Assembly (NCBI RefSeq): GCF_024198175.1
Contig: NZ_JAJVKV010000008.1
Span: 310,001 to 374,000 of the forward strand
Direction: 5' to 3'
Source: Pyxidicoccus xibeiensis
Lineage (GTDB): Bacteria; Myxococcota; Myxococcia; Myxococcales; Myxococcaceae
DNA length: 64,000 bases
Part shown: positions 1 to 8,959 of the stretch, one piece after another
How the letters are laid out: each line of letters opens with the position of its first letter
Numbering within the stretch: position 1 is the first letter of the stretch
Translations under genes and position numbers: made by a program
Notes under the pieces: generated by a model
What the model saw: only the letters and a program-made list of their open reading frames with translations
Told to the model about the DNA's origin: nothing
The model's database searches: none

Positions 1-1
1 G

Positions 2-1594
2 CGCCTGTCCTTCGACACGGCGGTGACGGCGTCGCTCACCCGCAGGGGGGTGGGCTTCCGGCTGGTGCTGCGCGCGGTGGAGCCCGGCAGCGGGCAGGAG
101 CTGGCGCTCGCCTTCGCGGATCTGGGCAAGCCGCGGCTGCGCGCCGACGCCGCCGACCGGCTGGTCCAGTCCCTGTCGCGGAAGCTGCCCTCCCGGAGCG
201 CCGAGCCCCTCGTGGACACGGCGCCCGAGCCGCCACTCGTGGCCGAAGCCCCCCTCGCGCCGGAGCCCTCCGTCCCGAGCGATGACGCGTGGGCCGCGGC
301 CATGAGCGGGGTGGACTTCACCCAGGATGCGCCCGAGCCGCCCCAGACCCAGCCGCCGGTGGAGCTGGGCGCGCGGGTGGCGGTGGAGCACTTCAGCTAC
401 CCGACGCACCTGGGCGACGACCGGGTGGCGGGGCGCAACATGGCGGAGATGGCGCTCCAGGTGCGGGGCTCGACGGAGGGGGCCAGGGCGCAGGGTTCGT
501 TCCTGATGCGCCGCGACTTCGCGGATCCCAGCCGGGACCGCTTCGACGTGGAGGAGGCCTACTTCGAGCTGAAGGGCACGCGCTGGGCGTTTCGGACCGG
601 GCGCCTGCTGACGTCCTGGGGAGCCGCGAGCCTCTACAACCCCTCGGACGTGCTGGACCCCGTGGACCTGCGCGACCTCCTGGCCCCGGAGAATCGCGGC
701 GCGTGGATGGCCCGGCTGAGCGCCTTCTTCGGCCCGGTGCTGCTGGAGGGCTACTTCCTGCCAGTCCCTGAGGCGAACCTGCTGCCGTTGCCCGAGTCCA
801 TCGGTCCGGACGGCGCCTACGTGGCCCGCTCCCGCTGGAGCCGCGGTCGGCTGCCGCTCCCGGAGGGGCTCCCGGCCCGAGTCACGCTGGTGCCGCCACG
901 GGTGCCCTCTGCCCGCCTCTCGCATGCGCAGGGTGGCGTGCGGCTGGTGGCCTCGGTGGGCGGAGCGGACCTGTCGCTGGGCTTCGTCACGCTGATGGAC
1001 AGGATGCCCACCCTGCGCGTGGACATCCTGCCCACGCCAACGCCGCCTGCCGAGCTGGAGGTCACCGTCACGGGCTCCCACGAGCGGGTCCACGTCGCCA
1101 CGTTCGACGCGGAGTACAGCCTGGGCAAGCTGCGGCTGGTGGCGGAGGCGGCGGCCTTTCTCACCCGGGACCGCCGGGCCCGGGATCCTTTCGTGGAGGA
1201 CCCGTATGCCATTGGCGTCATCGGCGGGGACTACCAGGTGGGGCCCTTTCTCCAGGACCACTCGCTGCATGTCTTCCTGGAGTGGGTGCACGCCCGGGCC
1301 CTGGTGGGCCGCCTGTCGGATGACCCTCTCGGGCGGCTGCGGCGGCCCGTGCCCAGTGGGCTGCTGGCACGCGTGGCCTACGAGGCCGGCCCGGACCTGC
1401 GCTTCGAGGTGGCCGGGACGCTGTCCTTGAAAGGGGACGATGGTTTCGCCAGCCCGCGAGTGGAGTACGTCCTCTTCGACCGGGTGAAGGCGCGGCTGGA
1501 ATACCTGTGGCTCTTCGGTAGCGCGGAGGAAGGCAGCTTCGCGCCCTTCCGGGACAACTCGCGCCTCGAAGCCTCCATGGAAGCAAGCTTCTAG
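2..1594 (+). CDS. Outer-membrane beta-barrel protein, DUF1302-like, 5' end outside window
   Basis: The reading frame is open from base 2 and has no signal peptide at the first in-window start codon (GTG at 23), so the true start lies upstream and this is a 3' partial gene. The visible part has a Pro/Glu-rich linker (about residues 60-110) and then many alternating hydrophobic strands ending in an aromatic residue (final F), as in outer-membrane barrels. The central stretch with R-T-G-R, a conserved W-G and L-Y-N-P-S-D resembles DUF1302/porin-like proteins. It lies 16 bp before an MMPL/RND transporter, so the pair probably moves a lipid or hydrophobic substrate across the envelope. The barrel assignment is inferred from pattern, not from a search. 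Confidence 0.6.
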   Translation, partial: RLSFDTAVTASLTRRGVGFRLVLRAVEPGSGQELALAFADLGKPRLRADAADRLVQSLSRKLPSRSAEPLVDTAPEPPLVAEAPLAPEPSVPSDDAWAAAMSGVDFTQDAPEPPQTQPPVELGARVAVEHFSYPTHLGDDRVAGRNMAEMALQVRGSTEGARAQGSFLMRRDFADPSRDRFDVEEAYFELKGTRWAFRTGRLLTSWGAASLYNPSDVLDPVDLRDLLAPENRGAWMARLSAFFGPVLLEGYFLPVPEANLLPLPESIGPDGAYVARSRWSRGRLPLPEGLPARVTLVPPRVPSARLSHAQGGVRLVASVGGADLSLGFVTLMDRMPTLRVDILPTPTPPAELEVTVTGSHERVHVATFDAEYSLGKLRLVAEAAAFLTRDRRARDPFVEDPYAIGVIGGDYQVGPFLQDHSLHVFLEWVHARALVGRLSDDPLGRLRRPVPSGLLARVAYEAGPDLRFEVAGTLSLKGDDGFASPRVEYVLFDRVKARLEYLWLFGSAEEGSFAPFRDNSRLEASMEASF

Positions 1595-1610
1595 CGATGG
1601 GGCAACACAC

Positions 1611-4004
1611 GTGAGCGCGACCTCCGAAGGGCAGGAGCAGGCCTTCTCCGAACGTCTGGCCGGGTGGCTGTACACGCACCCGTGGAGTGTGGGGGGGCTC
1701 TTGGCGGGCCTGCTGCTGGCCAGCGCTCTCACCCTGCCGCATCTGAAGTTGGAGTCGGGGAGGGAGCCCTTCTTCGACCGGAGCTCGCCCCTGCAGGCGG
1801 ACGTGGACGCGGTCAACGCCCACTTCGTCAACGACGAGCTGCTCTACGTGGGCTACCGCACGGACGACGTCTTCTCACGCGCAAGCCTGGAGCAGGTGCG
1901 CGCGCTGAGTGATGCCCTCCAACGGCTCCAGCTGCCCGGCTACGAGGCGGAAGGCTCTCCGGTGGACAAGGTCACCAGCCTCACGCACGTGAAGGACCTG
2001 GTGGGGGACTCGGACGGCTTTCGCACCATGCCCCTCGTCCCCGAACCGACGCCGGAAGAACCGGCCGTGCTGGCGGCCCTGCGTGAGCGCGCGCGCCGCA
2101 ACCCGCTCATTCGCGGAGGGCTGCTCTCGGACGTGTCGCCCTCGGTGGGAGCCCTGAGCGTGCGCCTGGTGAACGGGCTGGATGACGCGCGCAAAGCGGC
2201 GCTCGTCGCGGAGGTCCGCCGGCTGCTGGCGCAGGAAGAGGAGCGCAGTCCCACCCGCTTCTTCCTCACGGGAGATCCGGTGGTGGAGACGGACATCGCG
2301 CACTCCATGCGGGTGGACCTGGAGCGCTTCATCCCCATGGTCTACGCGCTGGCCGTGGCGCTGTTGTGGGCCTTCTCCCGGAGGATCCCCGGCGTGCTGC
2401 TGGCGGTGGTGAACGTGACGGGATGCCTGCTGGTGGGCATGGCCTCGCTGGCGTGGGTGGGCGGCTCCGTCAACAACCTCTCCACCATCCTTCCGCCGGT
2501 GATGATGGTGCTGTCGGTGGCGAACGTCATCCACTTCCTCTCGGAGTGGGCGCGCAACGCCCTCGAGGAGACACCGGAGCGCGCGCCCGTGCGCACGTTG
2601 GCGGAGCTGATGGTGCCGGTGTTCATGTGCGACCTGACGACGGCGGTGGGGTTTGGCTCGCTGTCGGTCAGCCCCACTCCGGCCGTCCGCGAGTTCGGCC
2701 TCGCGGCGGCGCTGGCGGTGATGCTGTCCATGGGGGTCTCCTTCCTGCTGCTGCCGCTGGCGGCGCGGCTGAGGCCGGCGTCCTGGTACATCCGGCGCGA
2801 GCCCGCCCGGGGACCGGGCCGGCTCGACACGTGGATGGCGGCGTACGTCCGCTGGATGGTTCGGCATCCGCGCTGGCTCGCGGCCGCGGCGGTGGCCATC
2901 ATCCTGGTCGCGGGGGCGGGCCTGACGCGCCTGAGGGTGGACGAGAACAACCTGGAGCAGTTCGGGGAGCAGACGCCCCTGCGCCAGCACACCACCTTCG
3001 TGGAGGACCACCTCGGAGGCACCACGCAGCTCATCGTGTCGATACGCGCCACGGAGCCCGAGCGCTTCCTCGAGCCGGCGGAGCTGCGCAAGCTGGAGGC
3101 GCTCGACACCTTCCTGAAGCAGGAGGTGGGGGCGGACCACGTCACCTCGCTCGTGGACCACGTGAAGCTCCTGCACCGGGAGTTCGACGAGGGAAGGCCG
3201 GAGTCCTTCCGCATCCCGGACACGCGCGAGCAGGTGGCGCAGCTCCTCCAGCTCAACGGCGACGACAGCCTGGGTGAGTCCGTGGACGCGTCCTACCAGT
3301 GGGTGCGCGGGGTGGCGCGGGTGCGAGAGCACGGCTCGACCCGGCTCCAGGAACTCTACGGGCGGGTGAGCGCGTACCTGCAGGAGCACTTCCCCGCCTC
3401 GGAGGGCTACCGCGCGGTGGCCACGGGGCAGGGGAGGCTGTGGGTGGAGATGACGGACAACATCATCGGCAGCCAGATCAACAGCCTGGGGCTGTCGTTC
3501 CTGCTCATCTTCGGCCCCATCTTCCTCGTGTTCCGCTCGGTGCGCGCGGGGCTGTTCACCATCCCCTCCAACCTGTTCCCCATCATCTGTGTGCTGGGGT
3601 GGATGGGCTGGGCGGGGATTCCACTGAGCTTGTCCACGACGATGGCGTCCTCCATCGTGCTGGGCATCGCGGTGGACGACACCATCCACTTCATCCAGTA
3701 CATGAGGGAGCGGCTGCGCGCGCACGGCGACCCGGAGCGGGCGCTCGAGGAGACGCTGCGCACCAAGGGCCTGGGGGCCTTCTGGATTGCGCTGGTGATC
3801 GGCCTGGGAATGTTGGTGGTGGTGGTGTCCAACTTCAGCCCCACGCGGAACTTCGGGCTGCTCACCGCCCTGGCGATGCTGGCAGGCGTCGTGGGAGAGC
3901 TGCTCCTGCTGGGGCCGCTGATCCTCGTGACGAGGAGCCGGCTGGGGGTAGACGTGCCTCCCCGGCCCAACGCGTCCCTCCCAGCCCTGACGTCAGTGAG
4001 ATGA
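1611..4004 (+). CDS. MMPL/RND-family transporter (797 aa)
   Basis: Inner-membrane proton-driven exporter of the MMPL/HpnN type. The protein shows the duplicated RND plan: a TM segment near residue 30, a periplasmic loop with partner-like sequence, a TM bundle at about 235-390, a second copy starting at about 420, and a final TM bundle at about 620-780. The motif G-I-A-V-D-D-T-I-H in the last bundle is typical of the family's charged TM4-equivalent. GTG start at 1611; an ATG at 1597 is out of frame. It follows the barrel protein directly and its stop overlaps the desaturase start (ATGA), so the three genes read as one transcription unit. Substrate unknown; lipid or hopanoid-like cargo is a reasonable inference from the family. 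Confidence 0.85.
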   Translation: MSATSEGQEQAFSERLAGWLYTHPWSVGGLLAGLLLASALTLPHLKLESGREPFFDRSSPLQADVDAVNAHFVNDELLYVGYRTDDVFSRASLEQVRALSDALQRLQLPGYEAEGSPVDKVTSLTHVKDLVGDSDGFRTMPLVPEPTPEEPAVLAALRERARRNPLIRGGLLSDVSPSVGALSVRLVNGLDDARKAALVAEVRRLLAQEEERSPTRFFLTGDPVVETDIAHSMRVDLERFIPMVYALAVALLWAFSRRIPGVLLAVVNVTGCLLVGMASLAWVGGSVNNLSTILPPVMMVLSVANVIHFLSEWARNALEETPERAPVRTLAELMVPVFMCDLTTAVGFGSLSVSPTPAVREFGLAAALAVMLSMGVSFLLLPLAARLRPASWYIRREPARGPGRLDTWMAAYVRWMVRHPRWLAAAAVAIILVAGAGLTRLRVDENNLEQFGEQTPLRQHTTFVEDHLGGTTQLIVSIRATEPERFLEPAELRKLEALDTFLKQEVGADHVTSLVDHVKLLHREFDEGRPESFRIPDTREQVAQLLQLNGDDSLGESVDASYQWVRGVARVREHGSTRLQELYGRVSAYLQEHFPASEGYRAVATGQGRLWVEMTDNIIGSQINSLGLSFLLIFGPIFLVFRSVRAGLFTIPSNLFPIICVLGWMGWAGIPLSLSTTMASSIVLGIAVDDTIHFIQYMRERLRAHGDPERALEETLRTKGLGAFWIALVIGLGMLVVVVSNFSPTRNFGLLTALAMLAGVVGELLLLGPLILVTRSRLGVDVPPRPNASLPALTSVR

Positions 4005-5104
4005 ACATGGAAGAAGAGAGAATCGAAATCAGACGCAAGGAGCTGAGACCGCTCTTGAGCGATCTCATGGAACCCGACATGAAGGTGTTCTGGAGCTATT
4101 TCCTCCTGGCAACCCTTTCGACCTGGGCTTCCTTGAGCTTTCTAATCTACCGAGCAAACAACCTTCGGTTCGACCTCGTATTCTTCTGCGTTTTCTTTGT
4201 TTCCGTCATTTGTGTCTACCATGCCGTGACGTTCACCCATGAGCTTGCTCACCTCGATCAAAGGAGGTTTGGTTCGTTCTTCTGGGCCTGGAACCTCCTC
4301 GTAGGAGGCCTGTTTGCGATTCCGGCTTTCATCTACGGTGATAACCACCTCGACCATCACTCGAAGAAATACGGAACGAGCCTTGACCCGGAGTACATCA
4401 ATTTCAAGAAGGCCCCGACATCAGGTCTCGTTGAATTCCTGGGCATGAATCTGTTCCTCCCTTACCTGGGAATTCTCCGTTTCTGTATCCTGACTCCCGT
4501 GAGCCACCTTCACTCCAGGCTCCGGCAGCTGGTGCTGAGAGAGGCTTCCTTCATGGGGATGAAGTCCCGGTTTGCTCGTCGGGTCAGCGAAGATGCGTCC
4601 GTGCTGAAGTCCTGGTCGATCCAGGAGATGATCACGTTTGCCTATCTCTGGGCCCTGGTCTTCCTGGTTCTATCGGGCAAGCTTCACTGGAGCGCCATCG
4701 TCGTCTGGGCGTCGATCATCACCTTCGTGGGCGTGATCAACGGCATCAGGGCCCTGGCGGTGACCCACAAGTATTTCAGCATGGGGGACGCTCCCATTCC
4801 TTGGAGTGAGCACATCGAGGAATGTATCGAGATTGAAAACAGAGGTCTGAGCACTCTTCTTTTCTGTCCGGTGGGAACTCAGTACCATATGACCCATCAC
4901 ATGTTCCCATCGATTCCCTTCCATCATCTTCCAGAAGCAAGAAGACGTTTGTCTCCTCACTTTGAGAAAGATTCTTTCTACCACGCGAATGTTCGCAAGG
5001 GGATCATCGACGGGCTGAGAAGGTTTCTACAGGGTATCTATTCCACCAGCCCGCACCGCGGCGCCACCGCCCGCACCCTCGTATCGAGGCCGCCACCCGG
5101 TTGA
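4001..5104 (+). CDS. Membrane fatty-acid desaturase family protein (367 aa), AT-richer than surroundings
   Basis: Di-iron membrane desaturase/hydroxylase. The three histidine boxes are present: H80-E-L-A-H84, H116-L-D-H-H120 and H296-M-T-H-H300. They are set between hydrophobic segments at about 30-75, 95-112, 145-165 and 210-245. The ATG at 4001 overlaps the stop of the transporter gene by four bases. The frame is open further upstream, but that extension is antisense-like shadow inside the transporter gene and is not used. Base composition is clearly lower in GC and uses codons such as aaa, ttt and gaa that neighbours avoid, which indicates acquisition by transfer. The last ~15 residues (Arg/Pro-rich) come from GC-rich DNA and look like read-through into another segment. 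Confidence 0.85.
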   Translation: MNMEEERIEIRRKELRPLLSDLMEPDMKVFWSYFLLATLSTWASLSFLIYRANNLRFDLVFFCVFFVSVICVYHAVTFTHELAHLDQRRFGSFFWAWNLLVGGLFAIPAFIYGDNHLDHHSKKYGTSLDPEYINFKKAPTSGLVEFLGMNLFLPYLGILRFCILTPVSHLHSRLRQLVLREASFMGMKSRFARRVSEDASVLKSWSIQEMITFAYLWALVFLVLSGKLHWSAIVVWASIITFVGVINGIRALAVTHKYFSMGDAPIPWSEHIEECIEIENRGLSTLLFCPVGTQYHMTHHMFPSIPFHHLPEARRRLSPHFEKDSFYHANVRKGIIDGLRRFLQGIYSTSPHRGATARTLVSRPPPG

Positions 5105-5117
5105 TGACATTTGTCAT
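5104..5117. promoter_or_regulatory. Palindromic operator candidate ATGACA-TT-TGTCAT
   Basis: A perfect 6-2-6 inverted repeat starts on the last base of the desaturase stop codon, 79 bp before the amidohydrolase start. Its position and symmetry suit a dimeric NarL/DesR-type regulator such as the one encoded at 8107-8712, so self-regulation of the amidohydrolase-HK-RR unit is the inference. A GC-rich hairpin follows at about 5144-5160. Confidence 0.45.
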
Positions 5118-5196
5118 GCTGGATTGATGGCTTTTTGCTCTGGCGGGCGAAAGGCCGCCACCGGAGACTTCTCCCACCCAACCTCAGGGAGAAGAA

Positions 5197-6993
5197 ATGT
5201 TCAAACCCCTGCTTCTGGCTGCCGCTCTCAGCGCAGCGCTGCCTGCATTCGCCGCCACCACGCTGATCCGCGATGTGCGCGTGTTCGACGGACAGCGCAC
5301 GCACGAACACCGCAATGTGCTGATCGACGGCACCCGGATCGCCGATCCCGACTTCCGCGGAAAGCCGCGTGCGGAGACCACCATCATCGAAGGCAAGGGC
5401 CGCACGCTGATGCCGGGCCTGATCGACTCGCACGTGCATGCCTACCGCTATCTGGACCTGCCGCTCCTGTTCGGCGTCACGACCCAGATCGACATGTTCA
5501 CCGGCGTCTCCGTCATGCAGGAGATGACGGCGCGCATGCAGCGTGGAGAGAATCACGACCGCGCTGACCTGTTCTCCGCCGGTACGCTCGCCACCGTGCC
5601 GGGCGGGCACGGCACCGAGTACGGGATTCCCATCCCCACGCTGACCCGGCCGGAACAAGCGCAGGGCTGGGTCGATGCCCGCATCGCCGAAGGCTCTGCT
5701 TTCATCAAGATCGTGCTGGAGCCGGGCAACGGCGATGAGCCCACGCCCAGCCTCGACCTGCCGACCATGAAGGCGCTGGTAGATGCGGCGCACCGCCGCG
5801 GCAAGCTGGCGGTGGTCCATATTGCCACGCTGGCCAGCGCGCGCGCCGCGCTTGAGGCTGGCGCCGATGGGCTGGTGCACCTCTTCGTGGGCGAAGACCT
5901 TGCGCCGGACGACCTGGCGGCATTCGTGAAGTTGGCCCGCAGCCGCAAGGCCTTCATCATCCCGACCTTCAGCGTCATGGAGAGTATCGCAGGCGTGCAG
6001 GAGCAGGATGTGCTGGAGGACCGCTCGCTGATGGCGCTGCTGCTGAAAGAACAGGTGTCGTCCCTGAAGGCCAGCCATGGGAATACCGCGCGGCCCGAGA
6101 AACTGCGTGCACCGCGCGCCGTCGTGAAGGCGCTGCGGGACGCAGGCGTCACGTTGCTGGCGGGGACGGACGCGGGCAATGCAGGCACCCAGTACGGCGC
6201 CAGCATGCACCATGAGCTGCTGTCGATGACTCAGGCAGGTTTGACTCCGTCCGAAGTCCTGGCCGCCGCAACCAGCGTACCGGCACAGGCTTTCCGCCTG
6301 CCCCAGCGCGGCCGCATCGCCAAGGGCTACAAGGCCGACCTGCTGCTGGTAGAGGGAGACCCTACGGCTGATATCAGCGCGACGCGCCGCATTGTCGAGG
6401 TGTGGAAGGACGGCACGCCGGTTTCACCGCTGCGCGCTTCGCGGTTGAAGGCCGTGGCGGAGGAAGCCAGCACCCAGCAGGGCAGGGCCCTGGAACTGCC
6501 GCCGGAAGGACGCATCAGCCTTTTCACGCAACAAAAGCTCGGCAGTCCCTTCGGGATGGGCTGGATGCCGTCCACCGATGACTTCATGGGCGGAAAGTCG
6601 ATTGCAAAGCTGGCCTTCGTGGAGGCTGACGGCCAGCACGCAGCGGAGGTGAGTGCGAACGTGCGTCCGGGCTTCGCCTACCCGTGGGCCGGCATTGCCT
6701 TCATCCCGGGCTCGCAGCCCATGCAGGCGGTGGACCTGAGCGCTGCCAAGGTGCTCCGCTTCCGCGTGCGCGGCGACGGCCAGAAATACTCGGTGTCGAT
6801 GATGTCGAAGGGACTGTCGATCCCCGTCAACCAGCCATTCACAGCGGGTGAGGGATGGACCGAGGTGGTGATGCCCCTGTCGGCCTTCAAGGGGGTGGAG
6901 GCCAGCGCGCTCACCATGATATCGTTCAACGCAGGTCCCAAGCCGGGCGAGTATCAGTTCCAGCTCGCCGACGTCCGCCTCACGGAAGAGTAG
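5197..6993 (+). CDS. Secreted amidohydrolase with C-terminal CIA30-like domain (598 aa)
   Basis: Periplasmic metal-dependent hydrolase of the amidohydrolase superfamily (imidazolonepropionase/prolidase-like group). Residues 1-19 form a clean Sec signal peptide ending A-F-A-A. Metal-site features are the H79-V-H81 pair after G-L-I-D-S, downstream single His residues in V-V-H-I-A and V-H-L-F, and a late Asp in A-G-T-D-A. After about residue 420 comes a second beta-rich module resembling the complex I intermediate-associated protein 30/carbohydrate-binding fold. The start has a good AGGGAGAA ribosome site. It sits 10 bp before a sensor kinase gene. Codon style differs from the myxobacterial neighbours and is closer to beta/gammaproteobacteria. 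Substrate not known. Confidence 0.85.
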   Translation: MFKPLLLAAALSAALPAFAATTLIRDVRVFDGQRTHEHRNVLIDGTRIADPDFRGKPRAETTIIEGKGRTLMPGLIDSHVHAYRYLDLPLLFGVTTQIDMFTGVSVMQEMTARMQRGENHDRADLFSAGTLATVPGGHGTEYGIPIPTLTRPEQAQGWVDARIAEGSAFIKIVLEPGNGDEPTPSLDLPTMKALVDAAHRRGKLAVVHIATLASARAALEAGADGLVHLFVGEDLAPDDLAAFVKLARSRKAFIIPTFSVMESIAGVQEQDVLEDRSLMALLLKEQVSSLKASHGNTARPEKLRAPRAVVKALRDAGVTLLAGTDAGNAGTQYGASMHHELLSMTQAGLTPSEVLAAATSVPAQAFRLPQRGRIAKGYKADLLLVEGDPTADISATRRIVEVWKDGTPVSPLRASRLKAVAEEASTQQGRALELPPEGRISLFTQQKLGSPFGMGWMPSTDDFMGGKSIAKLAFVEADGQHAAEVSANVRPGFAYPWAGIAFIPGSQPMQAVDLSAAKVLRFRVRGDGQKYSVSMMSKGLSIPVNQPFTAGEGWTEVVMPLSAFKGVEASALTMISFNAGPKPGEYQFQLADVRLTEE

Positions 6994-7003
6994 GGAGAAC
7001 AGC

Positions 7004-8110
7004 GTGGACAGGATACGGCGATTGCTGGCGGGGCCCTGGGTGCCGCCCGCGGTAGGCAAGGCGCCGTATCTGTGGCTGCTATCGCTGAACTTCTTCGTAT
7101 GGAAGTACTTCTACATCCGGCCCTCCGTGCTGGAGCTGGCGATGCTGGCGCTGACGATCATCGTCTTCGCGCCGATGTACTTCTCCAGCTTCTGGTTGCG
7201 CAACAGGCGCCTTGTCCCCGTGCTGCTCGCAACCTTCGCGTTGGGCGTGGTCTGGGCGCCGTTCAACTTCGGCGCCTGCACCTTCTTCATCTTTGCTTCC
7301 GGGATGTGTGCGGGGATCGAGAACCGGCGCTACGCCTACGGCACGATTGCCCTGATCCTGTGCGGCGCGGCGCTGATTGCGCTGTCTGTCGATTTGCCGC
7401 TCAGCTTCCTCCTGCCCACGCTTGCTGTCGGTACGCCGGTGGGCATCGCCAGCGTGATGGACGCCACCCTCAAGCGCAAGCAGTGGCAGCTGCTGCGCAA
7501 GCAGGAGGAAGTGGAACACCTGGCCCGCATCGCCGAACGTGAACGCATCTCGCGCGACATGCATGACCTGCTGGGGCATACGCTATCGCTGATAACGCTG
7601 AAGGCAGAGCTGGCGGGCCGCCTGCTGGACCGTGACGCCGAAGACTCCCGCCGTGAAATCAAGGACATTGAAACCCATGCACGGAAGGCGCTGGCTGAAG
7701 TGCGCAGCGCCGTCAGCGGCTACCGGCAGACCGGCTTCGCGCACGAGCTGGCGCAGGCGCGGGCCGCACTGGCCGCCGCGAATGTGACGCTGGACGCCAA
7801 TGTCCAGGCCTTTCCCATGCCCGCTACGGCGGAGAGCGTCCTGTCGCTGTCGTTGCGCGAAGCGGTCACCAACATCCTGCGCCACGCGGATGCAAGGCAT
7901 TGTGAGGTCAGCGTGACCTTGCAGGACGGCGTGGTGGTCTGCCACATCAGGGATGACGGAAGGAAGCTCGACTCGCTGCAGGCGCTGGCGCAGGGGAATG
8001 GCCTGCGCGGCATGCAGGAACGCGTAGCCTCGTTGGGGGGGCAGCTGCGCGTGGAAGTGGCGCGCGGGCTCTCGCTCGAACTGCGCCTGCCAACGGGGGG
8101 GCTCGCATGA
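7004..8110 (+). CDS. DesK/NarL-type sensor histidine kinase (368 aa)
   Basis: Membrane sensor kinase. Four to five TM helices occupy about residues 22-150, followed by a short coiled linker, a HisKA_3 dimerisation helix with phosphoacceptor H187 in the R-D-M-H-D-L-L-G-H box, and a HATPase_c domain with an N-box-like region at about 290 and the G-N-G-L-R-G-M motif near 330. No separate extracytoplasmic sensor domain is present, so sensing is likely through the membrane itself, as in DesK. GTG start behind a GGGAG site. Its end overlaps the response-regulator start by four bases, so the pair is co-translated. Part of the foreign 5.1-8.7 kb block. Confidence 0.9.
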   Translation: MDRIRRLLAGPWVPPAVGKAPYLWLLSLNFFVWKYFYIRPSVLELAMLALTIIVFAPMYFSSFWLRNRRLVPVLLATFALGVVWAPFNFGACTFFIFASGMCAGIENRRYAYGTIALILCGAALIALSVDLPLSFLLPTLAVGTPVGIASVMDATLKRKQWQLLRKQEEVEHLARIAERERISRDMHDLLGHTLSLITLKAELAGRLLDRDAEDSRREIKDIETHARKALAEVRSAVSGYRQTGFAHELAQARAALAAANVTLDANVQAFPMPATAESVLSLSLREAVTNILRHADARHCEVSVTLQDGVVVCHIRDDGRKLDSLQALAQGNGLRGMQERVASLGGQLRVEVARGLSLELRLPTGGLA

Positions 8111-8712
8111 TTCGCGTACTCATCGCAGAAGACCAGTCGCTGGTGCTTGGCGCGCTTGCCGCACTGCTCAAGCTGGAAGCCGACCTTGATGTGGTAGGAC
8201 AGGCGCGCAACGGCCAGGAAGCGCTTGCCCTGTGTGCGCAGCTCTCGCCGGACATTGTCCTGACGGATATCGAAATGCCGCAGATGACGGGCCTCGAGCT
8301 GGCCGCCGCGCTGGCCGAACGGCGTGCTGCCGCGCGTGTCATCATCGTGACAACCTTTGCGCGTTCCGGCTACCTGCGCCGCGCCATGGCGGCCGGTGTG
8401 CGCGGCTATCTGCTGAAGGATGCGCCGTCCGAATCGCTGGCGGCCGCCATCCGTACGGTGCATTCGGGCGGCAGGGCCATCGCGCCGGAGCTGGCGCTGG
8501 AAAGCTGGAGCGGCTCGGAAGACCCGCTGAGCGAGCGCGAACGGCAGGTGCTGCGGCTGGCAGGCGAAGGCCGCAGCGGCGCCGATATCGCGAAGCAGCT
8601 GTCGCTGTCCGAGGGAACGGTACGCAACTATCTTTCGGAAGCAATCAGCAAGCTCAATGCAGGCAACCGCGTTGAAGCCTTCCGTATCGCCCGCGAAGCT
8701 GGCTGGCTTTGA
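8107..8712 (+). CDS. NarL/FixJ (DesR-like) response regulator (201 aa)
   Basis: Cytoplasmic transcription factor partner of the kinase just upstream. An N-terminal receiver domain has acidic pocket E8-D9, phosphoacceptor D54 in L-T-D-I-E-M-P, a Thr near 80 and the switch Lys in L-L-K-D. A C-terminal LuxR-type helix-turn-helix begins near residue 135, with the L-S-E-R-E-R-Q-V-L start and the G-T-V-R-N-Y-L recognition region. The ATG overlaps the kinase stop. It may act on the palindrome at 5104-5117, which is inference only. Confidence 0.92.
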   Translation: MIRVLIAEDQSLVLGALAALLKLEADLDVVGQARNGQEALALCAQLSPDIVLTDIEMPQMTGLELAAALAERRAAARVIIVTTFARSGYLRRAMAAGVRGYLLKDAPSESLAAAIRTVHSGGRAIAPELALESWSGSEDPLSERERQVLRLAGEGRSGADIAKQLSLSEGTVRNYLSEAISKLNAGNRVEAFRIAREAGWL

Positions 8713-8959
8713 GAAGCCGGCCGGCGCACCCTAGTGTCATCTCGGCGAGGCGCGCCAGGCGCCCTGCAATCACGGGGGGCTGACCCCACAACCTGTGGCC
8801 CAAGTGCCCCACAGCTGCGGCATCTGAGCTGCGTCGGTTGCACCGGTGCACCATCACAAGACGACGCTCCGGACCTGCCTTGTCGCGGGAGTACGCGACT
8901 TGCAGGAGCGTTCCGCGTCAGCCCGTCCCAACAGGCTGCGCTTTTCACTCATTCGAAGG

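Noticed and set aside
1875..3725. Long minus-strand frame opposite the MMPL gene
   Set aside because: Shadow of the transporter; His/Arg/Gln-rich and without any motif or ribosome site.
3299..4000. N-terminal extension of the desaturase frame
   Set aside because: It lies inside the transporter gene and has no coding bias; the ATG at 4001 with ATGA overlap is the natural start.
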